Assembly: GCA_031551135.1 (NCBI GenBank)
Contig: JAVBOA010000020.1
Coordinates: forward strand, 62,001-126,000
Length of the DNA: 64,000 nt
Direction: 5' to 3'
Source of the DNA: JAITVM01 sp031551135
GTDB taxonomy: Bacteria > Bacillota > Clostridia > Lachnospirales > JAITVM01
Made by a program: the position numbers and the translations under genes. Under the pieces are notes generated by a model. The model was given only the letters and a program-made list of their open reading frames with translations, had not been told where the DNA came from and did no database searches. Shown here one piece after another: positions 26,719 through 36,294 of this stretch (position 1 is the first letter of the stretch; every line of letters starts with the position of its first letter).

Positions 26719-26785
26719 TAAAATGCTATAATGATATTTTATAGAATTGCTATAAAGTGCAAGGCGTTTTTTTGGGGGAGATTGA

Positions 26786-27019
26786 TTGAAATCGTTAGAC
26801 AAAATTTTAATTGGGGAAAAGGTTTTTATTGATAAAATATCTCTGCCTTTGAAAATTAAAAATAGGCTGATAGAGCTTGGATTTTTGGAAGGTACAGAAA
26901 TATGCCTTTTGCACAAAAGTCCGAACGGCAGAAATTTAGCATACCTTGTGCGCGGCAGCGTTATCGGGCTTCGGGATACGGACGCGCGCAGGATTTTAAT
27001 ATTCAAAGAGGGTGATTGA
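26786..27019 (+). CDS. feoA: Ferrous iron transport protein A
   Basis: 77 residues, TTG start after GGGGGAG. The small SH3-like FeoA fold is indicated by KNRLIELGFLEGTEICLL and the C-terminal VIGLRDTDARRILI. FeoA is cytoplasmic and modulates FeoB. The stop codon directly abuts the feoB ATG. I could not identify a Fur box in the short upstream gap. Confidence 0.93.
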   Translation: MKSLDKILIGEKVFIDKISLPLKIKNRLIELGFLEGTEICLLHKSPNGRNLAYLVRGSVIGLRDTDARRILIFKEGD

Positions 27020-28855
27020 ATGTACACAATAGGGCTTGCAGGAAATCCAAACACAGGAAAATCCACGGTTTTCAACTCTTTGACCGGGCTTAGGCAGCAT
27101 ACGGGAAATTGGGCCGGCAAAACCGTTATGAATGCGAAAGGATATTTTGAATATAAGGGTAAATCATTTACAATTTTTGATTTGCCGGGAATGTATTCGC
27201 TGAATTCAAAATCAACCGAGGAAGAGGTTTCCAAAAATTTTTTGGAGAATAATAAATCCGATGCGATAGTTGTGGTTGTCGATGCAACTTCGTTAGAGCG
27301 TTCGTTGATTGTTGCTATGCAAATAATTTCTTTGAAACTCAACGTGATTATATGCTTGAATTTGATGGATGAAGCGAAACGAAAAAATGTCCATATTGAC
27401 CATGAGAAATTAGCGTCGATTTTAAGGCTGCCGGTCGTTTGCACTTCTGCCATAAGTAAAGAGGGTATAGAAAGCTTAAAACAAGAAATATTTTCTGCGT
27501 GTGAAAAAAACTCTTTTTCGGAAATCGATTTAGATTTGGATAATCTTAACGCTGAGGAAAAAACGTATAAAATTATAAAATATTGCGAAAAAATCAGTAA
27601 AGAAGTTTGTATTTATGATTGTGACGTAACGGAATTTACGGACAGAAAAATAGATGATATTTTGACCGGAAAAAAATACGGTATACCGATAATGTTTGGA
27701 ATGTTATTAATTGTTTTTTGGATCACGATTGTATTATCAAATTATCCTTCGGAATTACTTCGGAATTTTTTCAATTTTTTTGAGAATGAACTGAAAAATT
27801 TATTTATTCATTTAGGGGTCAGCGGACTTTTGAGCGGAATAATTATAGATGGAATATATAGAACGCTTTCATGGATAGTATCGGTGATGTTGCCGCCGAT
27901 GGCTATTTTTTTTCCGCTGTTTATGATTTTAGAAGATTATGGAATTTTACCTCGTATTGCATTTAATCTGGATTATTATTTCAGAAGAGCTAAAGTTTCC
28001 GGAAAGCAGGCTCTGACTATGTGCATGGGATTTGGCTGCAACGCAGTTGGCGTTACGTCGGCCAGAATTATGGAATCGGAAAGAGATAGAATTATTGCCG
28101 CCGTTACAAATAATTTCGTACCTTGCAACGGGCGTTTTCCATTTTTGATTATCATGTCTGGAATATTTTTTGCCGGAATCGGTCCGTTTTCGTCTTTTTA
28201 TACGGCTTTAATAATAATTGCGCTGATATTGTCATCAGTGTTTATGAGCCTTTTTATTTCGTATATATTATCGAATACAATTTTAAAAGGTGAGTCATCA
28301 TCTTTAATTATCGAGCTGCCGTCGTACCGGAAGCCGGATTTTTTAAAAGTAATCGTAAGATCACTAAAAGACAAGACCCTGACTATTTTGATGCGGGCGG
28401 TTATTGTTGCTATTCCGGCAGGCTTTATAATTTGGATAATGCAAAATTATTATATTAACGGAAATAATATTATGTTTCATTTTACAAATTTTTTAGACCC
28501 TTTTGGAAAAATCTTGGGCATGGACGGAGTAATTTTGACAGCTTTTATTTTATCATTGCCGGCAAACGAAATTGTGCTTCCGATAATTATAATGTGTTAT
28601 ACAAAAAGTTTTTCACTCATAGAAATTCAAAATATAAATGAATTGAAAAATATTTTGCTGGAAAACGGATGGACTTACAGTACTGCGATTTGTACAATGC
28701 TTTTTTCTTTAAATCATTTTCCGTGTGCAACAACTTTATGGACTATAAAAAAAGAAACTGGTAAATATAGATGGGCTTTTTTAGCATTTTTTATTACTAC
28801 TTTGAGCGGTTTTGCAATATGTTTTATTGTAAATGGTATTTTAAAACTTCTCTGA
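27020..28855 (+). CDS. feoB: Ferrous iron transport protein B
   Basis: 611 residues. The N-terminal G domain carries G1 GNPNTGKST, G3 DLPGMYS and G4 NLMD. After the GDI-like helices (about 165-215) comes the membrane domain with paired Gate motifs (LPPMAIFFPLFMILEDYG region and the CNAVG segment). It transports Fe2+ across the cytoplasmic membrane, driven or gated by GTP hydrolysis. It is slightly shorter than many FeoB proteins but complete. A terminator follows. Confidence 0.96.
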   Translation: MYTIGLAGNPNTGKSTVFNSLTGLRQHTGNWAGKTVMNAKGYFEYKGKSFTIFDLPGMYSLNSKSTEEEVSKNFLENNKSDAIVVVVDATSLERSLIVAMQIISLKLNVIICLNLMDEAKRKNVHIDHEKLASILRLPVVCTSAISKEGIESLKQEIFSACEKNSFSEIDLDLDNLNAEEKTYKIIKYCEKISKEVCIYDCDVTEFTDRKIDDILTGKKYGIPIMFGMLLIVFWITIVLSNYPSELLRNFFNFFENELKNLFIHLGVSGLLSGIIIDGIYRTLSWIVSVMLPPMAIFFPLFMILEDYGILPRIAFNLDYYFRRAKVSGKQALTMCMGFGCNAVGVTSARIMESERDRIIAAVTNNFVPCNGRFPFLIIMSGIFFAGIGPFSSFYTALIIIALILSSVFMSLFISYILSNTILKGESSSLIIELPSYRKPDFLKVIVRSLKDKTLTILMRAVIVAIPAGFIIWIMQNYYINGNNIMFHFTNFLDPFGKILGMDGVILTAFILSLPANEIVLPIIIMCYTKSFSLIEIQNINELKNILLENGWTYSTAICTMLFSLNHFPCATTLWTIKKETGKYRWAFLAFFITTLSGFAICFIVNGILKLL

Positions 28856-28862
28856 TTAAATT

Positions 28863-28921
28863 TTCACGCCCGTTCCGCGATTTTATTTAGGCTCGATAGA
28901 ACGGGTGTGAAGATTTTTTTA
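28863..28921 (+). terminator. Intrinsic terminator of feoAB
   Basis: 13-bp stem TTCACGCCCGTTC / GAACGGGTGTGAA (one G-T pair) with a long loop and a seven-T tail. Confidence 0.85.
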
Positions 28922-29375
28922 TTCTATATACCGCGCCCCATTACCGGCATAAATAAAATTTACGAACATTAAAAATCCTGCAATTTTCGATCTTATATGA
29001 ACTTACATTTCTGTATCCTTATAGCGTTACATCCTAATTTTACCACAAAAAAGGACAGGAACATTAAATCAATATATGAATAAATAAGATAAACTGTTTT
29101 GTATTTATGCTTCCTTGGTAAAAAATTTTGATATAAAATTCATGTTTTTTTAAATGAGTTTGATATATACTAATACTATATGAAGAGCGATTGGATTTGC
29201 AGATCGGCTATGCTTGGTAAGGCAGGCCGAGCAGAACGGTTTGTGTTTTGTTTTTGATTTTCAGTATAACTTCGATTTAACTGGAAAAGAATACTTTCAT
29301 TACCGGCATTTTGCGCAATTTTCGAGCTTGAAATACAAATATTTTTTAGTATTTTAAAATTAGTCAGGTGAGATT
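28922..29375. other. Intergenic region upstream of the two-component system
   Basis: About 450 bp with no supported gene. It should hold the promoter and operator of the sugar-responsive kinase operon, but I find no convincing consensus elements or full MITE copy. Confidence 0.4.
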
Positions 29376-31190
29376 GTGAAATTAGAAAAATCAAATTTTC
29401 AAAAGAGGATATTAGTATATAATTTACTATTATTTGTATTTCCTTTTTTTATTGTGGCTGTTTTGATAGTCAGTTTTGCAATAACAGAGGCGAATACAAG
29501 AGTAAACAGAGCGTACATATCTTTATTGGAACAAGTAAATAGCAACTTTTCTACGGTATTTAAAGAAATAAGCTATTTTTCCAATATTTTTTATTGGAAT
29601 TCCGAAATAAATTCTATATTATCCGAAAAAGGAAAAGACAATATATATCAGGCTGCAAGGGAGACCAGAGTTATTGATAATATTTTCATGCTCAATACAT
29701 ACGCTTTTGATAACTATCAATATGGTATAACTTTGCTAGGGACTAACGGTAAACATTTTACTTCCTTGAGTAATAAGGATTTAGATGCGATATCAAAGGA
29801 TTTTACAGAAGAAAATTGGTATCAAAATGCATCCGAATTAAGAGGATGCTTGGCTTATATTCCGAGTTATTTATCAGGCTCATTATATGAATACGATAGC
29901 GAAGCTGTTGTTTTTGCAGTTCGGCAAATGAAAAACCAGATTAGCGGACGTGAAATCGGAGCGCTTGTTGTAAGTATAAAGACTAAATATTGGGATGATA
30001 TATACAATAAATCATTTAATACAGGAAATCAAGATATTTTAATAATGGATGATATGGGAAATATAATATATGCTTCAGACAATCAGATGTATGGTAAATC
30101 TTTGGAAAGTTCTAAATATTTTAATAAATTAACGAATTATTCAGAAGGGTATTTTTTGGCAAATATTAACAATGATAAATGTCAAATAGTCTTCGTTACA
30201 AACCGTGATACAAATTGGAAAGTTATTATGTATACACCAACAAAATTGCTGAATAATAATTGGAATATACTTATTATTTTTATTATCTGTTCAACCATTT
30301 TGTATTTATTTTTCGCCATAATTGTATCGTATTATAATTCTAAATTAATAAGCCGACCGGTTAAAATTCTAAGAAATGCCATGTTAAAGTTACAAGACGG
30401 TGATCTGACGGTAAGGGTGGAGAAAATACATGATGATGAATTAGGAGAGTTGTTCGACCAATTTAATCAGACTACACAAAAAATCAGCAATTTAATGTCA
30501 AAGCTGGGAGAAGATGAAAAAAAGAAAAGAGAATTAGAGATACAAGCATTGCAGGCTCAAATAAATCCGCACTTTTTATATAATACACTTGCTTCTGTTC
30601 GCTTTATGATAGAAATGGAAATGCTTAGTGATGCTGACAACGCTCTTTTATCATTAGTAAAGCTTCTTAAAAATACTTTTTCCAGTCAACAACAGCTTAT
30701 AACTATAAATGAAGAATTGGAAACAGTGGAACATTATTTAAGCTTACTTAAACTTAGGCATAATGATAGCTTTTCATGGAAAATAAATATTGATAACAGG
30801 ATAAGACCATTTAAAACTCTTAAATTTGTTCTTCAGCCTTTAGTGGAGAATAGTATATCTCATGGATTTAATGAAAAAAAAGAGCATGGATATATTGAAA
30901 TAACAGGACAGATTAAAGATGAACATATTTTATTGCTTGTAAAAGATAATGGAATTGGTGCAGACATAGACTATGTGAATAAATTGCTCGCCGGAGAGGA
31001 AAAACAAGTTTATATCGGTAAGTTTAGCGGTATCGGGTTGAAAAATGTAAATGATAGAATTAAATTATTTTTTGGCGAGGAGTATGGCATAAATATATCG
31101 TTGGGAAATGACAATGGAACTGTTGTAGAATTAAAAATTCCTATTGTGAATGAGGCTAACCTATATGAGAATTGTAATAGCAGAGGATGA
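29376..31190 (+). CDS. YesM-family sensor histidine kinase
   Basis: 604 residues, GTG start. Membrane segments at about residues 12-34 and 290-315 flank a large extracellular Cache-like sensor domain. A HAMP linker follows (ISRPVKILRNAM to LGELFDQFN), then a short coiled-coil and the His_kinase domain with the phosphoacceptor in QAQINPHFLYNTLAS. The ATPase domain shows VENSISHGF, DNGIGAD and GIGLKNVNDRI. YesM-type kinases in Firmicutes control nearby carbohydrate transport and degradation genes. It overlaps the response regulator gene by 26 bp. Confidence 0.93.
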   Translation: MKLEKSNFQKRILVYNLLLFVFPFFIVAVLIVSFAITEANTRVNRAYISLLEQVNSNFSTVFKEISYFSNIFYWNSEINSILSEKGKDNIYQAARETRVIDNIFMLNTYAFDNYQYGITLLGTNGKHFTSLSNKDLDAISKDFTEENWYQNASELRGCLAYIPSYLSGSLYEYDSEAVVFAVRQMKNQISGREIGALVVSIKTKYWDDIYNKSFNTGNQDILIMDDMGNIIYASDNQMYGKSLESSKYFNKLTNYSEGYFLANINNDKCQIVFVTNRDTNWKVIMYTPTKLLNNNWNILIIFIICSTILYLFFAIIVSYYNSKLISRPVKILRNAMLKLQDGDLTVRVEKIHDDELGELFDQFNQTTQKISNLMSKLGEDEKKKRELEIQALQAQINPHFLYNTLASVRFMIEMEMLSDADNALLSLVKLLKNTFSSQQQLITINEELETVEHYLSLLKLRHNDSFSWKINIDNRIRPFKTLKFVLQPLVENSISHGFNEKKEHGYIEITGQIKDEHILLLVKDNGIGADIDYVNKLLAGEEKQVYIGKFSGIGLKNVNDRIKLFFGEEYGINISLGNDNGTVVELKIPIVNEANLYENCNSRG

Positions 31191-32706
31191 AGCAATTACT
31201 AGAAAATGGATATCACGGACAATTGAAAAGTTGGGGCAACCATACTATATTTGTGGTTTATTTTCGAATGGAGCGCAAGCACTTGAATATTGCTCTAATA
31301 ATGCTGTTGATTTGCTGATAACTGACATAGTAATGCCAGTTATGGACGGCTTAACATTAATTCAAAAAATTAAGGAAAAATATCCGAAAATACAAGTAGT
31401 TTTACTTAGTTCATATGACCAGTTTTCATATGCCAGAGAAGCTATTCGTTTAGGCGTAAGCGAATTTATTTTAAAACCCGAAGCTACAAAAGAAAATCTT
31501 TTAAAATGTCTAGAGAAATTTAAAGAAAACAAGATAAGGGCTGAATCGGGCGAGCTGCGCGAAACAGAGGATAAATTATCTTCTCTTATTTTTAAAATGC
31601 TGTATAGAGAAGATAACTTGACTGTCGAACAGATCGAAAATGAATTGGCAGTTTTTAATATTTCATTGTCGGAAAAAAATTTAATTATTATTTTATTTAA
31701 AGTAGAAGATTCCAGAAATGACAAAAAATATTTTGAGTTAAGTAAATTGTTTTTAGAAATTGAGATGATGTCAGGATTTGCTTACGAACAAGATCAAAAA
31801 ACTCAGATGATTGTTTCAAACATAGATAATAGTAAATTGATATATCTCTTGGACAAACTTTTTGAACTTTTACAAAAACATTCGAATCAGAATATATATA
31901 TGGGAATTAGCCGTTTTTCCAAAGGGTACTCCTGTTTGCCTGATTTATATCGACAGGCTTCAGTAGCATTGGAATTTTGCGCTTTTTATGAGTTCTCAAA
32001 ATACTGCCTTTATGATACTTTGTCAAAGAGAATGGAAAATAGCGATATTATCTCGATATTCTCAGACCGAAACAGCCGATTCAGCTCGTTAATTCAAGAT
32101 ATGGCCTATGATGTAGTATCTAATGAAGTATATTCACAGCTTCAAACAATTAAAAATGAAAAAATTATACCTCATCCTGTTGTTAAATCTATGGTTGTAG
32201 AAATCATTGTTTTATTTATACAAAAAATACGAAAATATGATCTTTCTGAAGAAGAGGGGAAATTTATTACCACCATTAATATAAGTGAAACAAGCCATTT
32301 GAAAACAATAGATGATTTAATGGAATGGTACAGGCATATTACAAATAAAATCATAGAAATATTATCCACAAAAGATGTTCAGTATTCGTTGACTGTACAA
32401 AAGATAATAAACTATATACAATTAAATTATGCAGAGGAGATAAATTTACATAATTTATCGGATTTGGTGCATTTAAATAAATCATATATATCAACTGTAT
32501 TTAAAAAAGAAACGGGAAAATCAATGACTGATTATATAACACATGTTCGTTTGGAAAAGGCAAGCGAGTTTTTAAAATATACTACTATGAGTATTTCTGA
32601 AATATCAGATAAGATCGGTTTTACGGATATATCGTATTTTTGCCGATGCTTTAAAAAAATCAATGGTGTAAAGCCGACTGATTTTAGAGAACAATATTCA
32701 AAATAA
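31165..32706 (+). CDS. YesN-family response regulator with AraC-type DNA-binding domain
   Basis: 513 residues from ATG 31165 (MRIVIAEDEA), with GAGG upstream; an ATG 15 bp earlier is less suitable. Receiver domain with the phosphorylation site D54 in TDIVMPVMDG and the Lys in ILKPEA. A long middle region (about 130-400) is typical of YesN proteins. The C-terminal AraC helix-turn-helix pair (about 410-510) has NLSDLVHLNKSYISTVFKK and the end IGFTDISYFCRCFKK. It probably activates the downstream importer, galactosidase and sulfatase genes. Confidence 0.93.
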   Translation: MRIVIAEDEAITRKWISRTIEKLGQPYYICGLFSNGAQALEYCSNNAVDLLITDIVMPVMDGLTLIQKIKEKYPKIQVVLLSSYDQFSYAREAIRLGVSEFILKPEATKENLLKCLEKFKENKIRAESGELRETEDKLSSLIFKMLYREDNLTVEQIENELAVFNISLSEKNLIIILFKVEDSRNDKKYFELSKLFLEIEMMSGFAYEQDQKTQMIVSNIDNSKLIYLLDKLFELLQKHSNQNIYMGISRFSKGYSCLPDLYRQASVALEFCAFYEFSKYCLYDTLSKRMENSDIISIFSDRNSRFSSLIQDMAYDVVSNEVYSQLQTIKNEKIIPHPVVKSMVVEIIVLFIQKIRKYDLSEEEGKFITTINISETSHLKTIDDLMEWYRHITNKIIEILSTKDVQYSLTVQKIINYIQLNYAEEINLHNLSDLVHLNKSYISTVFKKETGKSMTDYITHVRLEKASEFLKYTTMSISEISDKIGFTDISYFCRCFKKINGVKPTDFREQYSK

Positions 32707-32796
32707 ATACAAAAAAATCTAGAAAATTTAATAAATGTCTACTAAATCAATTGATAATAACTTTATTAATTAATATTTCTATAATTTATTCAAAGA

Positions 32797-32842
32797 AAAC
32801 ACCAAAATAAACAATTTTTTTTATAGTTTGGGTGTTTTTTTT
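32797..32842 (+). terminator. Intrinsic terminator or attenuator between the regulator and the importer genes
   Basis: Stem AAACACC..AA / TT..GGGTGTTT followed by eight T residues, 40 bp before the binding-protein gene. It should separate the regulatory from the transport transcript. Confidence 0.6.
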
Positions 32843-32881
32843 GTGTTATTATTAAGAAAATGAAATGAGGAGGATACAACG

Positions 32882-34207
32882 ATGAAAAAAAACAATATAA
32901 TTTCAGCAACTATAACAGTTTTATTGGCAATTTCGATGTTTTCCGGATGCAGCTCAGGAGGAACAGAAGAACTTGTACCTGCCAATGCTTCAAAAAATGA
33001 AAATGTCGCAAGTTCGGATAATTCCGGAAAAACGAAAATTGTTTTCCTAAGGGGCGGCACCGAACCTGAACGTAAAGAATATTGGAATAAAACGATCAAG
33101 GCGTTTGAAGAACAGAATCCGGATATTGAGGTTGAATACCAAGAGGCGCCTTATGGCAATGATTTTGAAACAAAGTTGAATACGGGTTTTGCTTCTGGTA
33201 CGGCACCGGACGTTATTAATTTTACCATGGCATCTATGGGTACGAGAATACCTCTCGGACAATATGCACCGCTTGATGAGTTTATGCCAAATTGGTCAAC
33301 AAAAGATGATTATTTAGAGAGTGTTTTAGATTTGGGAAGCAGGAATGGAAAAATATACGGAATTGGTATTTATACGGATCCAAGAATAATGCTCTGGAAC
33401 AAAGAATTGTTTAAATCTGCGGGACTTGACCCTGAAAAGCCGCCGGCAAATTGGCAGGAACTAAAAGAATACCATGAAAAACTAACCGTTAAAGATGAAA
33501 ATGGCACTGTAAAACAAGCCGGTTTTGCGATACCGCTCACAGGGTCCGGACTACAGCATATATTTTCGGTATTTATCGAACAAAACGGTGTCAAAAACTT
33601 AGTAAACGAAGATGATAATACAATATTATTAAATGATCCTAAATCGATAGAAGCAGCTCAGTTTTTATTGGATTTAGTTGAAATCGGAACAATTCCTTGG
33701 GATTGTACAGCGATTGACCAAGATCCGTTTTTAAGCGGTCAATCAGCTATTACTATTACAACAGTTTCAAACTATAAATCGCTTATGGAAAGTGATATGA
33801 AAGACAAGATAGGCATTGCAAAACCAATGACGCAGCAAAAAGAAGCAACATTTTGCGGTGTACATTTCATGTTTATGAGCGGAGACACAAAAAATAAAGA
33901 AGCATCATGGAAGTTTATCGAATTTGTTACAAATGAAGAAAATACTTGGCAAAGATATTTGGATCTTGGCTTTACACCTTTGAGGAATTCTTTAAAAGAA
34001 AAATATATATCGGAAGACCCGGAAGCGAGAACTGCACTTTACTATTCAATCGATGCCGGCAGCGGGTCACCGAAAGTTCCTTATGCAAACTCAGTTTATA
34101 ATATTACCAACGAAGCCATGGAAAAAATACTCTATAAGGTAGCGACAGCAAAAGAAGCATTGGATGAAGCGGCAGTAAAACTCCAAAAAGAAATAGATAA
34201 CCAATAA
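32882..34207 (+). CDS. ABC transporter sugar-binding lipoprotein
   Basis: 441 residues, ATG behind GAGGAGG. A lipoprotein signal peptide ends in MFSGC (C23), then a Ser/Asn-rich linker and a periplasmic-binding-protein family 1 (MalE/UgpB type) domain. Characteristic parts are KNEELF-like IMLWNKELFKSAGLDPEKPP, followed by a substrate-cleft region and the late KEASWKFIEFVTNEE. It would capture an oligosaccharide outside the membrane for the two permeases that follow. The partner genes suggest a galactose-containing, possibly sulfated ligand. Confidence 0.92.
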   Translation: MKKNNIISATITVLLAISMFSGCSSGGTEELVPANASKNENVASSDNSGKTKIVFLRGGTEPERKEYWNKTIKAFEEQNPDIEVEYQEAPYGNDFETKLNTGFASGTAPDVINFTMASMGTRIPLGQYAPLDEFMPNWSTKDDYLESVLDLGSRNGKIYGIGIYTDPRIMLWNKELFKSAGLDPEKPPANWQELKEYHEKLTVKDENGTVKQAGFAIPLTGSGLQHIFSVFIEQNGVKNLVNEDDNTILLNDPKSIEAAQFLLDLVEIGTIPWDCTAIDQDPFLSGQSAITITTVSNYKSLMESDMKDKIGIAKPMTQQKEATFCGVHFMFMSGDTKNKEASWKFIEFVTNEENTWQRYLDLGFTPLRNSLKEKYISEDPEARTALYYSIDAGSGSPKVPYANSVYNITNEAMEKILYKVATAKEALDEAAVKLQKEIDNQ

Positions 34208-34220
34208 GTAGCCTGACACT

Positions 34221-34253
34221 AAAAGGATGTAGCAAAAAATGTTACATCCTTTT
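34221..34253 (+). other. Hairpin between the binding-protein and first permease genes
   Basis: 11-bp perfect stem AAAAGGATGTA / TACATCCTTTT with an 11-nt loop. Such hairpins commonly protect the binding-protein mRNA or reduce readthrough, giving more binding protein than permease. The T-run is short. Confidence 0.6.
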
Positions 34254-34273
34254 ATAAAATAAGAGGTGTTAAT

Positions 34274-35161
34274 ATGAATACAAAACCTAAAGAACGTTTT
34301 GATAATTGTGCCTATTTAATGATTTTACCGGCTTTTGGTATTTTTACCTTGTTTGTTCTTGTTCCGATTTTTATGGTAATTTATTATAGTTTAACAGATT
34401 TTAATATGTATTCGATTCCAGAATTTGTCGGTTTAAGTAACTATATTAATTTAGTAACAGATGCCGACTTTTTACTCTCGATTAAAAACACAGCAGTTTA
34501 CGCAGCTTTTACATTGTTTCCTCAGCTAGCCATAGGGCTGTTTGTTGCAATATTATTGTATAGAAAATCAAGATTTATACCACTATTCAGAACATCTTTT
34601 TATCTTCCGAATGTCATGTCCATGGTTTGTGTTTCAATGATATGGCTTTGGATATATGACCCAACAACAGGAATTTTGAACCGTTTATTTGAATTTTTAC
34701 ACTTTCAGCCGCAATTGTGGCTTAGAGATCCAAAATTGGCGATGCCTTGTGTGATCATATTAAGTATATGGAAAAATTGTGGTTATTCTATGGTCATTTA
34801 TTTGTCAGGTTTGACATCAATTCCGGATTCTCTATATGAAGCGGCTCAATTGGACGGCGCTAACTCTTTGAAACGTTTTTTGCATATAACATGGCCTATG
34901 CTGAAACCAACAACTTTTTTTCTATTGGTAACCGGTATTGTCAACAGCTTTTCTGTATTTGAACAGGTTAATATTATGACAAATGGCGGACCGCTGAATT
35001 CTACAACAACAATTGTTCATCAAATATATAGACGTGGATTTTTAGATTTTAGAATGGGTTATGCAAGTGCCATGTCTGTAGCGTTATTAATATTTTCGAT
35101 TATAATCACGACTGTTGTGTTTAAATACGGGAATCAAGCCCAAGACACAGATGTGTCGTAA
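34274..35161 (+). CDS. ABC sugar transporter permease, MalF/UgpA type
   Basis: 295 residues with six membrane segments. The cytoplasmic EAA loop reads YEAAQLDGANSLKRFLHITWP, which contacts the ATPase. The N-terminal part resembles the MalF/UgpA/LacF group. It pairs with the next gene. No ATP-binding subunit is encoded here, as is common for Firmicutes CUT1 importers that share one MsmX-type ATPase. Confidence 0.93.
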   Translation: MNTKPKERFDNCAYLMILPAFGIFTLFVLVPIFMVIYYSLTDFNMYSIPEFVGLSNYINLVTDADFLLSIKNTAVYAAFTLFPQLAIGLFVAILLYRKSRFIPLFRTSFYLPNVMSMVCVSMIWLWIYDPTTGILNRLFEFLHFQPQLWLRDPKLAMPCVIILSIWKNCGYSMVIYLSGLTSIPDSLYEAAQLDGANSLKRFLHITWPMLKPTTFFLLVTGIVNSFSVFEQVNIMTNGGPLNSTTTIVHQIYRRGFLDFRMGYASAMSVALLIFSIIITTVVFKYGNQAQDTDVS

Positions 35162-35175
35162 AGGAGGAGTTTTGA

Positions 35176-36048
35176 ATGTTATTATTAAAAAGTTCTAAAC
35201 TTAATCATATAATATGGATTATACTTTTGAGTGCTTTTTCACTTATAATGCTGACCCCGCTCTTTATGATGTTTTTTACTTCATTTAAGACAATGGATGA
35301 AATTAGATCTCCTATTTTTAGTATACTGCCGCAAAAATTTACATTTGATAATTATTTCAAGGCATTTGCAGCCGGAGAATGGAATATATACTTTATGAAT
35401 TCCATTATTATAACTTTGTGCGCTGTAGTATTTTCTGTTTTATTTAATTCAATTGCAGGATATGCATTTGCAAGATTAAAGTTCAGAGGTTCAAAAATTC
35501 TCTTTCTTTTACTTTTGGTAGGATTGATGATGCCTCCGCAAGTTACATTGCTTCCAACATTTTTGATAATGAAAACCTTTCCGTTTGCAGGAGGAAATAA
35601 TATTTTTGGGCAGGGCGGTTTTGGATTAATAAATAGTTATTTGGGGCTTATAATTCCATCGGTTTCAGGTTCATTTGGTGTTTTTTTGTGCAAACAATAT
35701 TATACCAACTTTCCAAAATCTTTGGATGAAGCCGCTGAAATAGATGGGGCATCTAAGTGGAGAGCGTATTTTCAAATATACTTACCAAATTCCAAAACTA
35801 TTTTGGCGACTTTGGCTCTTTTAAAAGGAGTGACTGTTTGGAATGATTATATGTGGCCATTGGTTATGACAAATTCTGAAAAGATGAAAACAGTGCAGCT
35901 TGCTCTGACAATGTTTAAAACAGATGGAAATATTCAATGGAATTTGATGATGTCCGGGGCAACTTTGGTCGTTTTGCCAATGATTGTATTGTTTTTGACA
36001 TGTCAAAAGTACTTTATTCAGGGGGCAGTTACTTCAGGGTTGAAATAA
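35176..36048 (+). CDS. ABC sugar transporter permease, MalG/UgpE type
   Basis: 290 residues with six membrane segments, ATG behind AAGGAGG, 14 bp after its partner. The EAA loop is DEAAEIDGASKWRAYFQIYLP, and the following segment ends in WNDYMWPLV, typical of MalG-like permeases. The next gene of the presumed operon, the alpha-galactosidase, is separated by a MITE copy. Confidence 0.93.
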   Translation: MLLLKSSKLNHIIWIILLSAFSLIMLTPLFMMFFTSFKTMDEIRSPIFSILPQKFTFDNYFKAFAAGEWNIYFMNSIIITLCAVVFSVLFNSIAGYAFARLKFRGSKILFLLLLVGLMMPPQVTLLPTFLIMKTFPFAGGNNIFGQGGFGLINSYLGLIIPSVSGSFGVFLCKQYYTNFPKSLDEAAEIDGASKWRAYFQIYLPNSKTILATLALLKGVTVWNDYMWPLVMTNSEKMKTVQLALTMFKTDGNIQWNLMMSGATLVVLPMIVLFLTCQKYFIQGAVTSGLK

Positions 36049-36076
36049 CTATTATAGTGATTTAACTAAATATTAA

Positions 36077-36186
36077 TACTAATTCCCATTTGATTTGTAG
36101 AAAAAAATTTTCACAGCGGAGCGTTTCGCGCACGCTTCAAGCGCGAAATGAAATATTTTTTTCTATTCTTTAAAAGGGAAATAGTA
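36077..36186 (+). mobile_element. Copy D of the MITE-like element, with drifted but matching tips
   Basis: 110 bp. The left tip has become TACTAATTCCCATTTG and the right tip reads outward TACTATTTCCCTTTTAAAG, so both arms changed toward TTCCC. Core GCGTTTCGCG and GCGCGAAATGAAATATT are intact. It lies between the permease and alpha-galactosidase genes. Confidence 0.85.
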
Positions 36187-36294
36187 TAACTATGCAACAG
36201 TTTCATTTTTCGTGATTTTATAAGTTAAAAAGATAAGATATATAGTCTGTAAAAAATGAAATTGCTATGTGAACTGAATTTTAAGGAGAATTTT